Source: Thermodesulfobacteriales bacterium (GTDB lineage Bacteria; Desulfobacterota_D; UBA1144; Nemesobacterales; UBA2774). Taken from it: a stretch of DNA of 18,825 nucleotides. A model generated the notes under the pieces. It searched no databases, was not told the DNA's origin, and saw nothing but the letters and a program-made list of their open reading frames with translations. Of the stretch, positions 7,074 to 14,521 are shown piece by piece (position 1 is the first letter of the stretch; every line of letters starts with the position of its first letter). The DNA is taken from contig SPCL01000028.1 of the NCBI GenBank assembly GCA_004525335.1, forward strand, positions 1 through 18,825. Reading direction: 5' to 3'. Position numbers and translations under genes: made by a program.

Positions 7074-8150
7074 CTACTCTGAGTCGTTGAATTTCACCAA
7101 TGAACCATCTAGAAACCTCAGTACATAACAGTCGTAATCAAAGCCGTCTTCATCAGAGCACCGATATGTCCATTGCTCAACATTATCAGCTTTTTCGATC
7201 TTATCAGGCTCACCCATCGCTTCTCTAGCCTCATCCATACTCATCCCAACAATTGGATACTCGTGTTTGATACCCCATCTTATTTTCTTGAGCACATCTT
7301 CGTCTCTCTCAACAACCTCGTACTTACTCACATCAATGATTAATTTCCTGTTGGTTACATCACCTACTTCTGTATCAACTTCCTTAACTGTTATTCTTTC
7401 ACAGCTCCAGACTAAAACGCCGTCACTAACCATTGAAACTTTCTCAGGCATCGCTGCACTTAATTCACCTATGGCGGCTTTAACATAAATCTTCGATTTA
7501 GCATCCGTAGTCGTATCATATAATTTGACAGTCTTAGTTCCACATAAACCAGGCATCCAATGTTGTAGCACTGAAGCGACTCCAAAACTTCTAGCCCGCA
7601 AACGCTGTGTTAACAGCTTACTTGACTCGTCATCGGTAGAGTTGTAATCCTTCACTGCATGCTTATTGCCAACTAGAAGCACAACGGGCTTGTCATTGAT
7701 TATTTTCACAACTTCCTGCTCCATCCAAGCGTCCTTAGTTACCAGAATTGAGCTTGGAGGATTAATTGCATAAACGGACAAACATTTTCCCGCAATAATT
7801 TGATCGCTAAAACTAACAAGCATTTCTCTGTAGCTATCATGATCTATTACATTATCTATTTCCACATCCGAAATTGAAACCTTTCCTCTCATTGCGCTAT
7901 CCAATGCTTCCTGTTGATCGGATGGTATTTCAAGTCCTACGACAAGACAGTTTCCTTCGGCGATATATTCTGCAACTGTCTTAGCAAGAAAATCTGCTGA
8001 CTCAGACTGACCGTAGGATTCCCCAACAACGAGAATTTGATTGGTTCCGAAAAGAGACGAAAGAGTCAAAGTCCCGTCCTGACTATAAGCCCCTTTCGCA
8101 ATCAAAAAAGCTAATGCCGCAGATAATAGAAAAAATGATATTTTATTCAT
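7074..8150 (-). CDS. Exported ChaN/TraB/EreA-like protein with a C-terminal BamE-like CX9C domain
   Basis: The 358-residue product begins with a signal peptide (K3, hydrophobic 5-19, cleavage likely after AYS at 21-23), so it should act outside the cytoplasm. Residues about 38-170 resemble the ChaN/TraB/EreA (Tiki-like) superfamily, with VVGESYGQSESADFL near the start, VVGLEIPSDQQEAL (70-83) and LLVGNKHA (158-165). Where relatives usually have GE(x)H, this protein has GESYG, so the first His is missing. Residues about 298-355 form a second domain resembling SmpA/BamE-type repeats: GMSMDEAREAMGEP, WTYRC (Cys331) and FDYDC (Cys341). The same domain is the main body of the neighbouring gene product. 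The gene lies 20 bases downstream of that neighbour and is probably co-transcribed. Substrate and function are unknown, and the family assignments are by eye. Confidence 0.6.
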   Translation of the reverse strand: MNKISFFLLSAALAFLIAKGAYSQDGTLTLSSLFGTNQILVVGESYGQSESADFLAKTVAEYIAEGNCLVVGLEIPSDQQEALDSAMRGKVSISDVEIDNVIDHDSYREMLVSFSDQIIAGKCLSVYAINPPSSILVTKDAWMEQEVVKIINDKPVVLLVGNKHAVKDYNSTDDESSKLLTQRLRARSFGVASVLQHWMPGLCGTKTVKLYDTTTDAKSKIYVKAAIGELSAAMPEKVSMVSDGVLVWSCERITVKEVDTEVGDVTNRKLIIDVSKYEVVERDEDVLKKIRWGIKHEYPIVGMSMDEAREAMGEPDKIEKADNVEQWTYRCSDEDGFDYDCYVLRFLDGSLVKFNDSE

Positions 8151-8170
8151 TGTTTACACCGATTAATTTA

Positions 8171-8500
8171 TTATGGCCTCTGTATTTTATCTAATTCATC
8201 ACCGCTAAAGTATAGATACAAGCAGTCCTCATCAAAACCTTCTCCATTGTTACATCTATATACCCACATTTCCTTTCCATCCTCACCCTCAAGCCTCCTA
8301 ACACGATAAGGTACGCCCTCGATTTCATATGCCTCTGTTTTCGTCATACCAATAAAAAGCCTACCTTTTTTAGCAACTTCTAATCTTATACTTTCTTTTA
8401 CATGTGATCGCTCTTTAAAATTTATTTCAGCTGTACAATAAATTGCTGATGATATTATGAACAAGAAAGATATTGCACTCAACATAAAGAATTTAATCAT
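8171..8500 (-). CDS. Small exported protein with a stand-alone CX9C BamE-like domain
   Basis: The 109-residue product has an N-terminal signal peptide (hydrophobic 4-21). Cys22 does not sit in a good lipobox, so a soluble periplasmic protein seems more likely than a lipoprotein. The mature part, about residues 46-107, contains FIGMTKTEAYEIEGVP, MWVYRC (Cys83), FDEDC (Cys93) and YLYF. The cysteine spacing and flanking residues (YRC, eight residues including GFD, then DC) match the C-terminal domain of the next gene, suggesting a disulfide and common ancestry. TTAGGAG lies eight bases before the ATG. The function is unknown. The SmpA/BamE/DUF2845-like resemblance is weak and rests on the GM-x3-EA and W-x-YR pattern. 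Confidence 0.6.
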   Translation of the reverse strand: MIKFFMLSAISFLFIISSAIYCTAEINFKERSHVKESIRLEVAKKGRLFIGMTKTEAYEIEGVPYRVRRLEGEDGKEMWVYRCNNGEGFDEDCLYLYFSGDELDKIQRP

Positions 8501-8779
8501 GTTAGATTCTCCTAAGATTATAGTAAGTAAAATTATTTTGAAAATTATCCTTAGGTTCGGGAGCTTACCCTCAATATGGATAGAGGAGTAATATAATTAA
8601 AGTTTGTTAAGATGATGTTAAGAGGCTTAAACTTGTACTGCTCCCCTTTTGTCAAGCACGGTTTAAGTTGGAATGCACTCAGCGCCCGGCGGACAGTATC
8701 CGCTTGCGTACGATTTCTAAGATGTTTCAGGGTCTATCAAAGCAACACTATTATCATTATGTAAAGAATGCAGCACATA

Positions 8780-8808
8780 TTGTAGTTATCCGTTATGCTG
8801 TATATACT
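8780..8808 (+). promoter_or_regulatory. Candidate promoter of the basic H1-like protein gene
   Basis: TATACT (8803-8808, 5/6 to the -10 consensus) follows TTGTAG (8780-8785, 3/6) at the ideal 17-base spacing. Transcription would start near 8815, about 70 bases before the ATG at 8888. Confidence 0.38.
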
Positions 8809-8871
8809 TTAATTTACACTAAATAAAATTATGCAAACAGCCACTGCAGGCGATGACAATTAAAATAAATC

Positions 8872-8877
8872 GGGAGG
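8872..8877 (+). promoter_or_regulatory. Shine-Dalgarno sequence selecting the ATG at 8888
   Basis: GGGAGG at 8872-8877 is one base from the ATG at 8879, too close to work, and ten bases from the in-frame ATG at 8888. The second ATG is therefore the likely start (MAVKKPSN). Confidence 0.75.
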
Positions 8878-8887
8878 TATGAGTAAT

Positions 8888-9295
8888 ATGGCAGTAAAAA
8901 AACCGAGTAACCCTACAGCAAGAAGACCAAGTAAACCTAAAGAGGAAAGCAAGCACAAGGTTGTGCTACATCTTGACGAGATCAGAAAAGATGTCATGGC
9001 GTTAAAAACAAGAATAGGCAAGACCAAACAAAGTGATCTTACAAAGTTATCTGCGGATGTTGCTAAAAAAGTGAGCGATTCGGCATCCGAGATTATGAAG
9101 AGCTCAACGGATGTTTTGCATAAGGCTACGAAAGTCCTTCAGTTTGTGGTGTTAGGCGCTGTCGAGGGCGGCAAGAAGGCCCTGAAAGAAGATAAAAAAC
9201 CTAGGCGCAAAGCAACACCCAAGCCAGCTACCAAAACGACACCCAGAGCGACAACCGGAACGAGCAGAAAAACGACTAAAAAAGCAAAGACCTAG
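8888..9295 (+). CDS. Small basic protein with a histone-H1-like Lys/Thr/Pro-rich tail
   Basis: No named family is recognised. The 135-residue product has three parts: a basic N-terminus (about 1-25, rich in K, P and R), a central predicted helix (about 26-95) with a hydrophobic run VLQFVVLGAV, and a strongly basic tail (about 96-135) of K, T, P, A and R with repeated KATPK/KTTP-type motifs. This resembles bacterial histone-H1-like or AlgP-like tails, suggesting nucleic-acid or polyanion binding. The helical middle could mediate oligomerisation and also recalls phasin-like helices. The start is chosen by the GGGAGG spacing. It is a single-gene unit, convergent with the enoyl-CoA hydratase-family gene. 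The function remains inferred from composition only. Confidence 0.7.
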   Translation: MAVKKPSNPTARRPSKPKEESKHKVVLHLDEIRKDVMALKTRIGKTKQSDLTKLSADVAKKVSDSASEIMKSSTDVLHKATKVLQFVVLGAVEGGKKALKEDKKPRRKATPKPATKTTPRATTGTSRKTTKKAKT

Positions 9296-9325
9296 GCTGC
9301 TTTGGTTTTATATTAATTCAGATAA

Positions 9326-9353
9326 AAAAGCAACCCTCTTCAATTGAGCTTTT
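9326..9353. terminator. Weak hairpin between convergent genes
   Basis: AAAAGC (9326-9331) pairs with GCTTTT (9348-9353). An inner CTC/GAG could extend it across a small internal loop. It sits in the 63-base gap between two convergent stops and could act for both strands, but the stem is short and A+T-rich and the U run is brief. Confidence 0.3.
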
Positions 9354-9358
9354 AATAA

Positions 9359-10156
9359 TTACTTGCCGTGCCAAACAGGGTCTCTTTTTTCTAAGAACGC
9401 ATCTATTCCTTCTTCTGCGTCACGAGCCATCATATTTTCTACCATAACCCTGCTGCAGTACTCATACGCCCCGGACATATCTTTATCAAGCTGTTTATAA
9501 AATGCTTCTTTGCCAATTTTGAGAGTCAACGGAGATTTGGCAGCTATCTTATTAGCCAATTCTAAAGTAGCGCTATCCAGCTCAGCCTCCGGGACTACTC
9601 TATTTACAAGACCTATCTCATATGCTCTTTGGGCCGAGATAAAATCACCCGTTAGCAACATTTCCATGGCATGCTTTCTCGTTACGTTCCGCGATAGACC
9701 AACCATTGGAGTTGAGCAGAATAATCCTATATTCACTCCGGGTGTTGCGAACCTTGCGTTTTCATCCGCTACCGCCAAATCACATGTGGATACGAGCTGG
9801 CAACTCGCTGCAGTTGCAATCCCGTGAACTTTAGCAATGACTGGTTTAGGACAATTTATGATTGACATCATCATCTCAGAGCATAGATCAAAAGTTTTTT
9901 CATAAAATTCCCTTTCAGGATTTGCACGCATTTCTTTCAAATCATGCCCCGCGCAAAAGCCTTTTCCCGAACCGGAAATAATAACCACCTTTATTGAGGG
10001 GTCTTCTGAAATAGCCGTTATCTCATTTAATAGACCCTTCATACATGAGATAGAGAGAGCATTATAGGACTTAGGTCTGTTCAGGATAAGGTTAGAAATT
10101 CCTTCGGAATCATTGCGAATTATTAGAGCTTCAGAGTTTTCTTTTGTTACTGGCAT
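9359..10156 (-). CDS. Enoyl-CoA hydratase/isomerase-family protein (ECHDC3-like)
   Basis: This is a crotonase-fold protein of 265 residues. Oxyanion-hole segments are visible at SGSGKGFCAGHDLKEM (61-76) and KVHGIATAASCQL (109-121), so acyl-CoA thioester binding is likely. The two glutamates that activate water in classical enoyl-CoA hydratases (Glu144 and Glu164 of the rat enzyme) align with Gln120 and Gly140, exactly 20 residues apart. Classical hydration is therefore doubtful. The sequence pattern ATPGVNIGLFCSTP and the GHDLKEM loop resemble the ECHDC3-type branch, whose reaction is poorly defined. CGGAG lies eight bases before the ATG. The gene is 111 bases downstream of atpC with no visible terminator between them, so it may be read through from the ATP synthase operon. 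Confidence 0.85.
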   Translation of the reverse strand: MPVTKENSEALIIRNDSEGISNLILNRPKSYNALSISCMKGLLNEITAISEDPSIKVVIISGSGKGFCAGHDLKEMRANPEREFYEKTFDLCSEMMMSIINCPKPVIAKVHGIATAASCQLVSTCDLAVADENARFATPGVNIGLFCSTPMVGLSRNVTRKHAMEMLLTGDFISAQRAYEIGLVNRVVPEAELDSATLELANKIAAKSPLTLKIGKEAFYKQLDKDMSGAYEYCSRVMVENMMARDAEEGIDAFLEKRDPVWHGK

Positions 10157-10195
10157 GGGGTTATCTCCGGAAATATAGATGACACACTTAATTGT

Positions 10196-10201
10196 ATTAT
10201 A
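10196..10201 (-). promoter_or_regulatory. Possible -10 box ahead of the enoyl-CoA hydratase-family gene
   Basis: A perfect TATAAT on the minus strand lies about 40 bases before the ATG. No acceptable -35 hexamer is found at 16-18 bases, so this is a weak suggestion of a separate promoter downstream of atpC. Confidence 0.25.
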
Positions 10202-10267
10202 TTTGCTGGAAATATCTAGTTATTTTGGGGTTGAAAGACTTAGTTATTGAAACGCAAAGGGGTAATC

Positions 10268-10528
10268 TTAATTCTCTTTGACGCCGTCAGTAAGAATACT
10301 TACAGTATCGTTTCTTACATCGGCAACTCCGCCTTCTACAACAAGCTTAGTTTCCGAGTTGCCAATTTTGTACTTAAGCTCGCCTGAGTGAAGAGTAGTA
10401 AGGAATGGAACATGTCCGGGTAAGATTCCAAATTCTCCAACTTCTCCGGGAGCTACTACTTCATCAACTTGCTCATCGACTACAAGCTCAGTTGGTGTAA
10501 TAACTTTTAGATGTATACGGTCAGCCAA
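10268..10528 (-). CDS. atpC: ATP synthase F1 subunit epsilon, short form lacking the C-terminal helical domain
   Basis: Epsilon is part of the central rotor stalk linking gamma to the c-ring. The 86 residues cover the N-terminal beta-sandwich: IHLKVITPTELVV, APGEVGEFGILPGHVPFLT (26-44), then VVEGGVADV and VSILTD. The protein ends right after this domain. Most bacterial epsilons have 130-140 residues, with two C-terminal helices that inhibit ATP hydrolysis and sense ATP. Sequence after the stop shows no helix-like coding in other frames, so this is a natural short form and not a frameshift. Short epsilons are known, for example in Chlorobium. It is the last subunit gene of the operon, about 80 bases after atpD. 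Confidence 0.93.
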   Translation of the reverse strand: MADRIHLKVITPTELVVDEQVDEVVAPGEVGEFGILPGHVPFLTTLHSGELKYKIGNSETKLVVEGGVADVRNDTVSILTDGVKEN

Positions 10529-10609
10529 TTTTCAATCTCTCCTATAAAATCTTAATCCATTTAAGAACTAATTGAGGGGCAAGTAAACCCCTAATTCGTT
10601 ATTTTCTTA

Positions 10610-12034
10610 TTATGAAATAATTTCTTTTGCTTTCTCACGAACTTCGTCGAGGTTTCCGACCATATAAAATGCCTGCTCAGGGATATCGTCCATTGCACCT
10701 GAGATAACCTCTTTAAAGGCCTCTATGGTATCCTTAATAGGCACATATTTACCAGGTGTACCTGTGAACTGCTCAGCTACGTGGAACGGCTGTGAGAGGA
10801 ATCTCTGTACTTTTCTAGCCCTGGCAACAACGAGCCTATCTTCCTCTGATAGCTCATCCATACCTAGGATAGCAATGATTTCTTGAAGCTGTTTATAACG
10901 CTGAAGAACTTCCTGCACCTTACGAGCAGTATCATAATGATCTTGTCCTACGATTTGTGGATCAAGAATACGTGATGTTGAATCGAGTGGATCCACAGCA
11001 GGATAAATTCCAAGCTCTGTTAACTGACGTGATAGAACAGTCGTACCGTCTAAGTGGGCAAATGTGGTCGCAGGAGCTGGGTCAGTTAAGTCATCCGCAG
11101 GAACATAGATTGCTTGTACAGAGGTAATAGAACCTTTAACCGTGGAAGTAATCCTCTCTTGAAGCTCTCCAAGGTCTGTAGCAAGTGTCGGCTGATAACC
11201 CACAGCTGAAGGAATCCTTCCCAGAAGTGCTGACACCTCTGATCCTGCCTGAGTAAATCTGAAGATGTTATCGATAAAGAGTAGTACGTCCTGACCTTCT
11301 TCATCACGGAAGTACTCAGCAAGCGTAAGAGCTGTAAGAGCAACCCTAGCTCTAGCTCCAGGTGGCTCGTTCATCTGTCCGAATACGAGTCCGGTATTTT
11401 CAATAACGCCTGAGTCTTTCATCTCATGCCAGAGGTCATTTCCTTCACGTGTTCTTTCTCCAACACCACCAAACACGGATACTCCACCGTATTCTTTAGC
11501 AACGTTGTGAATAAGTTCCATTAGAAGAACTGTTTTCCCTACTCCAGCACCGCCGAAAAGCCCAATCTTTCCTCCTTTAAGGAACGGGGCAATAAGGTCA
11601 ATAACTTTAATTCCAGTTTCAAAAAGCTCTAGTTTCGTGCTTTGCTCAACAAACTTAGGCGCTTCACGGTGAATTGGCCAACGCAGTTTGGTAGCCACAG
11701 GTCCAGCTTCATCGATAGGCTCTCCAACGACGTTTATCATTCGGCCAAGGGCCTCTTTTCCTACAGGAACTGTAATACCCTCTCCTGTATTAAGCGCATC
11801 CTCGCCTCTTTTAAGGCCTTCTGTAGAATCCATAGCAATACAGCGGACTCGGTTGCCTCCTAACTGCTGAGCTACTTCAACGATTAGATTCCATTGCTGA
11901 TCATTAATCAGTGGGTTTGTAAGCTTTAGTGCTGTGTAGATTGGGGGGAGCTCGCCGTCCTTAAACTCAACATCTAGAACAGGTCCCATAATCTGTACAA
12001 CTTTTCCCATATTGTTATTAGTATTTGTGTCCAT
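10610..12034 (-). CDS. atpD: ATP synthase F1 subunit beta
   Basis: Beta is the catalytic subunit of the F1 head, where ATP is made or hydrolysed. The 474 residues are the usual length. The P-loop GGAGVGKT is at 161-168, GERTREGNDL (192-201) supplies the catalytic glutamate region, LLFIDNIFRF (251-260) is Walker B, and DELSEED is at 393-399. AAGGAG nine bases before the ATG at 12034 supports the start MDTNTNNN. An internal ATG at residue 9 is less likely. The stop codon of atpG lies one base upstream of this start, and the ribosome binding site is inside the end of atpG, indicating translational coupling. Confidence 0.97.
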   Translation of the reverse strand: MDTNTNNNMGKVVQIMGPVLDVEFKDGELPPIYTALKLTNPLINDQQWNLIVEVAQQLGGNRVRCIAMDSTEGLKRGEDALNTGEGITVPVGKEALGRMINVVGEPIDEAGPVATKLRWPIHREAPKFVEQSTKLELFETGIKVIDLIAPFLKGGKIGLFGGAGVGKTVLLMELIHNVAKEYGGVSVFGGVGERTREGNDLWHEMKDSGVIENTGLVFGQMNEPPGARARVALTALTLAEYFRDEEGQDVLLFIDNIFRFTQAGSEVSALLGRIPSAVGYQPTLATDLGELQERITSTVKGSITSVQAIYVPADDLTDPAPATTFAHLDGTTVLSRQLTELGIYPAVDPLDSTSRILDPQIVGQDHYDTARKVQEVLQRYKQLQEIIAILGMDELSEEDRLVVARARKVQRFLSQPFHVAEQFTGTPGKYVPIKDTIEAFKEVISGAMDDIPEQAFYMVGNLDEVREKAKEIIS

Positions 12035-12035
12035 C

Positions 12036-12914
12036 TTAATCGTCTCCTTTACTTAATGCCTCAGTTCCATTTACTATGTCCATGAGTTCTGTTGTAATCA
12101 TGGCTTGTCTAGTTTTATTGTATAAAAGTGTGAGGTTTTTAATTACATCACTTGCATTACTTGTTGCATTTTCCATTGCAGTCATACGAGAAGCATGCTC
12201 ACTGGTCATTGATTCTTGAATTGCCCTTTGAACCCTTACCTGAATGTATTTAGGAAGAAGCTCGCTTAAGATTCCCTTCTTATTGGGCTCATATAAGTAA
12301 TCAATAAGGTTTTCGTCCTCAGACTCAGAACTAGCTTCTATTGGAAGAACTTTTTCATATGTAATTTCCTGGATCAAAGCAGATTTGAAGTAATTGTATA
12401 CCAATATGACTTCATCGCTGTCGCCTTTAATGAATTCCCTGGTTAATTCTTCAGACACTTTCTCTGATATTTCAGTGTAGTTTCTTTCTGTGATACCGAT
12501 ATAACTACTTGATGCCTTAAAACCTTCTTTTGCAAAATGATCCCTACCACGTCTGCCTAAGAAGCTAAATGTAACTTCGTCATAAGTTTTAGTATCAGCA
12601 ACTAGATATGTCTCAAGTTTTCTGATAAGGCTACTGTTAAAACTACCGCAAAGCCCCCGGTCTGATGTTAGAAAAACAAGATGCAGCTTTTTTGGCTCAT
12701 CTGTTTTTCTAAGTAGAGGATGCGATTCTGGATCACATCTTTTTGCAACATTTAGAGTAGTCTCTTGATAAGCATCAGAATATGGACGATAGGCCATCAA
12801 AAGATCCTGAGCACGCTTTAGCTTTACAGCAGAAATAAGCTTCATAGCGCTCATTATTCTGCTTGTGCCCTTAACACTGCTTATTTTAGTTTTGATTTGT
12901 CTTAAGCTTGCCAT
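12036..12914 (-). CDS. atpG: ATP synthase F1 subunit gamma
   Basis: Gamma is the asymmetric central shaft that rotates inside the alpha3beta3 head. The 292 residues match the family. The N-terminal helix MASLRQIKTKISSVKGTSRI leads into the MSAMKLISAVKLKRAQ segment (21-36). The middle has LTSDRGLCGSFN, a family hallmark. The C-terminal helix carries RMTAMENATSNASD and TRQAMITTELMDIVNG. No clear SD precedes the ATG, and the gene lies 36 bases after atpA. Translation may depend on coupling. Confidence 0.96.
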   Translation of the reverse strand: MASLRQIKTKISSVKGTSRIMSAMKLISAVKLKRAQDLLMAYRPYSDAYQETTLNVAKRCDPESHPLLRKTDEPKKLHLVFLTSDRGLCGSFNSSLIRKLETYLVADTKTYDEVTFSFLGRRGRDHFAKEGFKASSSYIGITERNYTEISEKVSEELTREFIKGDSDEVILVYNYFKSALIQEITYEKVLPIEASSESEDENLIDYLYEPNKKGILSELLPKYIQVRVQRAIQESMTSEHASRMTAMENATSNASDVIKNLTLLYNKTRQAMITTELMDIVNGTEALSKGDD

Positions 12915-12950
12915 GATTATATTAGTTTAGAGATTCTACAATCTTCTATA

Positions 12951-14468
12951 CTATGATAAATCTCCTAATTGGTTTTTAAGTTCGCCAAGCGCACTCTTAA
13001 CACTCTCTTCTAATTCATCTGAAATAACTTTTTTAGTCTTTATTTCTTCTAAAAGATTTGGATAACTTGAATCAAAGAATAAGTAGAGTTCCTTCTCAAA
13101 TTTGCCTACTGACTCAACAGGATAGTCATCTACATATCCTTTTGTAACTGCATAGATAATTAGAACCTGCTTCTCAACTGCAAGCGGTTCGTATTGTCCC
13201 TGCTTTAGAGCTTCAACAAGTCTGCTACCTCGGGCTAGCTGAGCCTGGGTTGCTTTATCCAAGTCTGAAGCAAATTGAGAAAAGGCCTCAACCTCTCTGT
13301 ATTGCGCTAGTTCTAGTCTTAATGTACCGGCTACATTTTTCATAGCCTTAATCTGAGCTGAGCCACCTACCCTGGACACTGAAAGTCCAACGTTAATAGC
13401 TGGTCTTATACCTGAGTAGAAAAGATCACTCTCTAAGTAAATCTGCCCGTCTGTAATCGAGATTACGTTAGTCGGAATGTATGCGGAAACGTCCCCTGCC
13501 TGCGTTTCGATAATTGGCAGCGCAGTTAATGATCCGCCGCCGTCTTCGTCTCTCATTTTAGCCGCACGCTCAAGGAGTCTGGAATGGAGATAGAAAACGT
13601 CTCCGGGATAAGCCTCACGACCTGGAGGTCTTCTGAGCAGCAATGACAACTGACGATACGCCCATGCATGTTTGGTTAAGTCATCATAGATAACCAGTGC
13701 ATGCCTTCCTGTGTCTCTGAAATATTCTCCAAGGGCACAACCCGCATAAGGAGCAATAAACTGAAACGGAGCCGGGTCACTTGCAGTAGCAGCAACAATA
13801 GTAGTATATTCCATGGCGCCGTGTTCTTTTAACTTGTCCATAACCTGGGCCACAGTTGACTGTTTTTGCCCAATGGCTACGTAGATGCAGTATACGTCTT
13901 CATTTTTTTGGTTAATTATAGTATCAATTGCAATCGCCGTCTTTCCGATCTGACGATCACCCAAGATTAACTCTCTCTGTCCTCTACCAATTGGGATCAT
14001 AGCATCAATTGATTTAATACCTGTCTGAAGAGGCTCGCTCACAGATTGTCTGTAAACAACTCCGGGAGCCTTAACCTCAATCTGTCTTGTTTCGGTGCTC
14101 TTAATTTCACCTTTTCCGTCAATTGGCTGTCCTAGGGCATTTACCACCCTTCCCTTCATGTCTTCGCCGACAGGAACCTCTGCGATTCTACCGGTACGTT
14201 TTACTATGTCGCCTTCTTGCACCTGGGTATCTTCGCCGAATAGAGCAATACCAACATTGTCCTCTTCAAGGTTTAGAACTAGTCCCATAACGCCGCTCTG
14301 AAACTCTACAAGCTCGCCTGACATAGCTTGATCAAGTCCATATGCACGGGCAATTCCATCACCAATAGAGATAACAGTTCCGACTTCTGAGGTCTCAACC
14401 TTAGTATCGTAACCTTTGATCCTATTTCTTAATATTTCGCCAATCTCTTCTATCTTTAAATCCTGCAT
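12951..14468 (-). CDS. atpA: ATP synthase F1 subunit alpha
   Basis: Alpha is the non-catalytic nucleotide-binding subunit alternating with beta in the F1 head. The 505 residues are the normal length. The nucleotide-binding P-loop GDRQIGKT is at 170-177, preceded by GRGQRELILG. VGLSVSRVGGSAQ carries the arginine finger that reaches the beta catalytic site. The C-terminal helical domain ends with LKNQLGDLS. AAGGAGT seven bases upstream supports the ATG. The gene follows atpH by 53 bases. Confidence 0.97.
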   Translation of the reverse strand: MQDLKIEEIGEILRNRIKGYDTKVETSEVGTVISIGDGIARAYGLDQAMSGELVEFQSGVMGLVLNLEEDNVGIALFGEDTQVQEGDIVKRTGRIAEVPVGEDMKGRVVNALGQPIDGKGEIKSTETRQIEVKAPGVVYRQSVSEPLQTGIKSIDAMIPIGRGQRELILGDRQIGKTAIAIDTIINQKNEDVYCIYVAIGQKQSTVAQVMDKLKEHGAMEYTTIVAATASDPAPFQFIAPYAGCALGEYFRDTGRHALVIYDDLTKHAWAYRQLSLLLRRPPGREAYPGDVFYLHSRLLERAAKMRDEDGGGSLTALPIIETQAGDVSAYIPTNVISITDGQIYLESDLFYSGIRPAINVGLSVSRVGGSAQIKAMKNVAGTLRLELAQYREVEAFSQFASDLDKATQAQLARGSRLVEALKQGQYEPLAVEKQVLIIYAVTKGYVDDYPVESVGKFEKELYLFFDSSYPNLLEEIKTKKVISDELEESVKSALGELKNQLGDLS

Positions 14469-14521
14469 CTTATTGACTCCTTATAACTTTATAAACTCTT
14501 AACTTTTCAATTTTTACCACT

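Larger units (their letters stand above)
8501..8887. other. Gene-free stretch with a G+C-richer, palindrome-bearing core
   Basis: These 387 bases separate the divergent exported-protein genes and the basic-protein gene. No gene with a start and ribosome binding site was found. The segment 8640-8720 is visibly richer in G+C than its flanks. It contains a GCGGA/TCCGC hairpin (8689-8703, loop CAGTA) and the palindrome CGTACG (8706-8711). CTTAAAC (8626-8632) and GTTTAAG (8661-8667) form inverted arms around CCCCTTTT. Both strands are open for about 55-70 codons without a convincing start, which is compatible with chance or a decayed element. A candidate promoter for the plus-strand gene lies at 8780-8808. 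Confidence 0.5.

Noticed and set aside
8517..8544. TATAAT (8517-8522) with TTTTCA (8539-8544) on the minus strand as promoter of the exported-protein pair.
   Set aside because: Transcription would start near 8510, inside the TTAGGAG ribosome binding site, so it is unlikely to serve this gene.
10157..10267. A frameshifted remnant of the missing epsilon C-terminal helices.
   Set aside because: The sequence after the atpC stop is A+T-rich, has stops in the frames read and shows no charged helical coding pattern.
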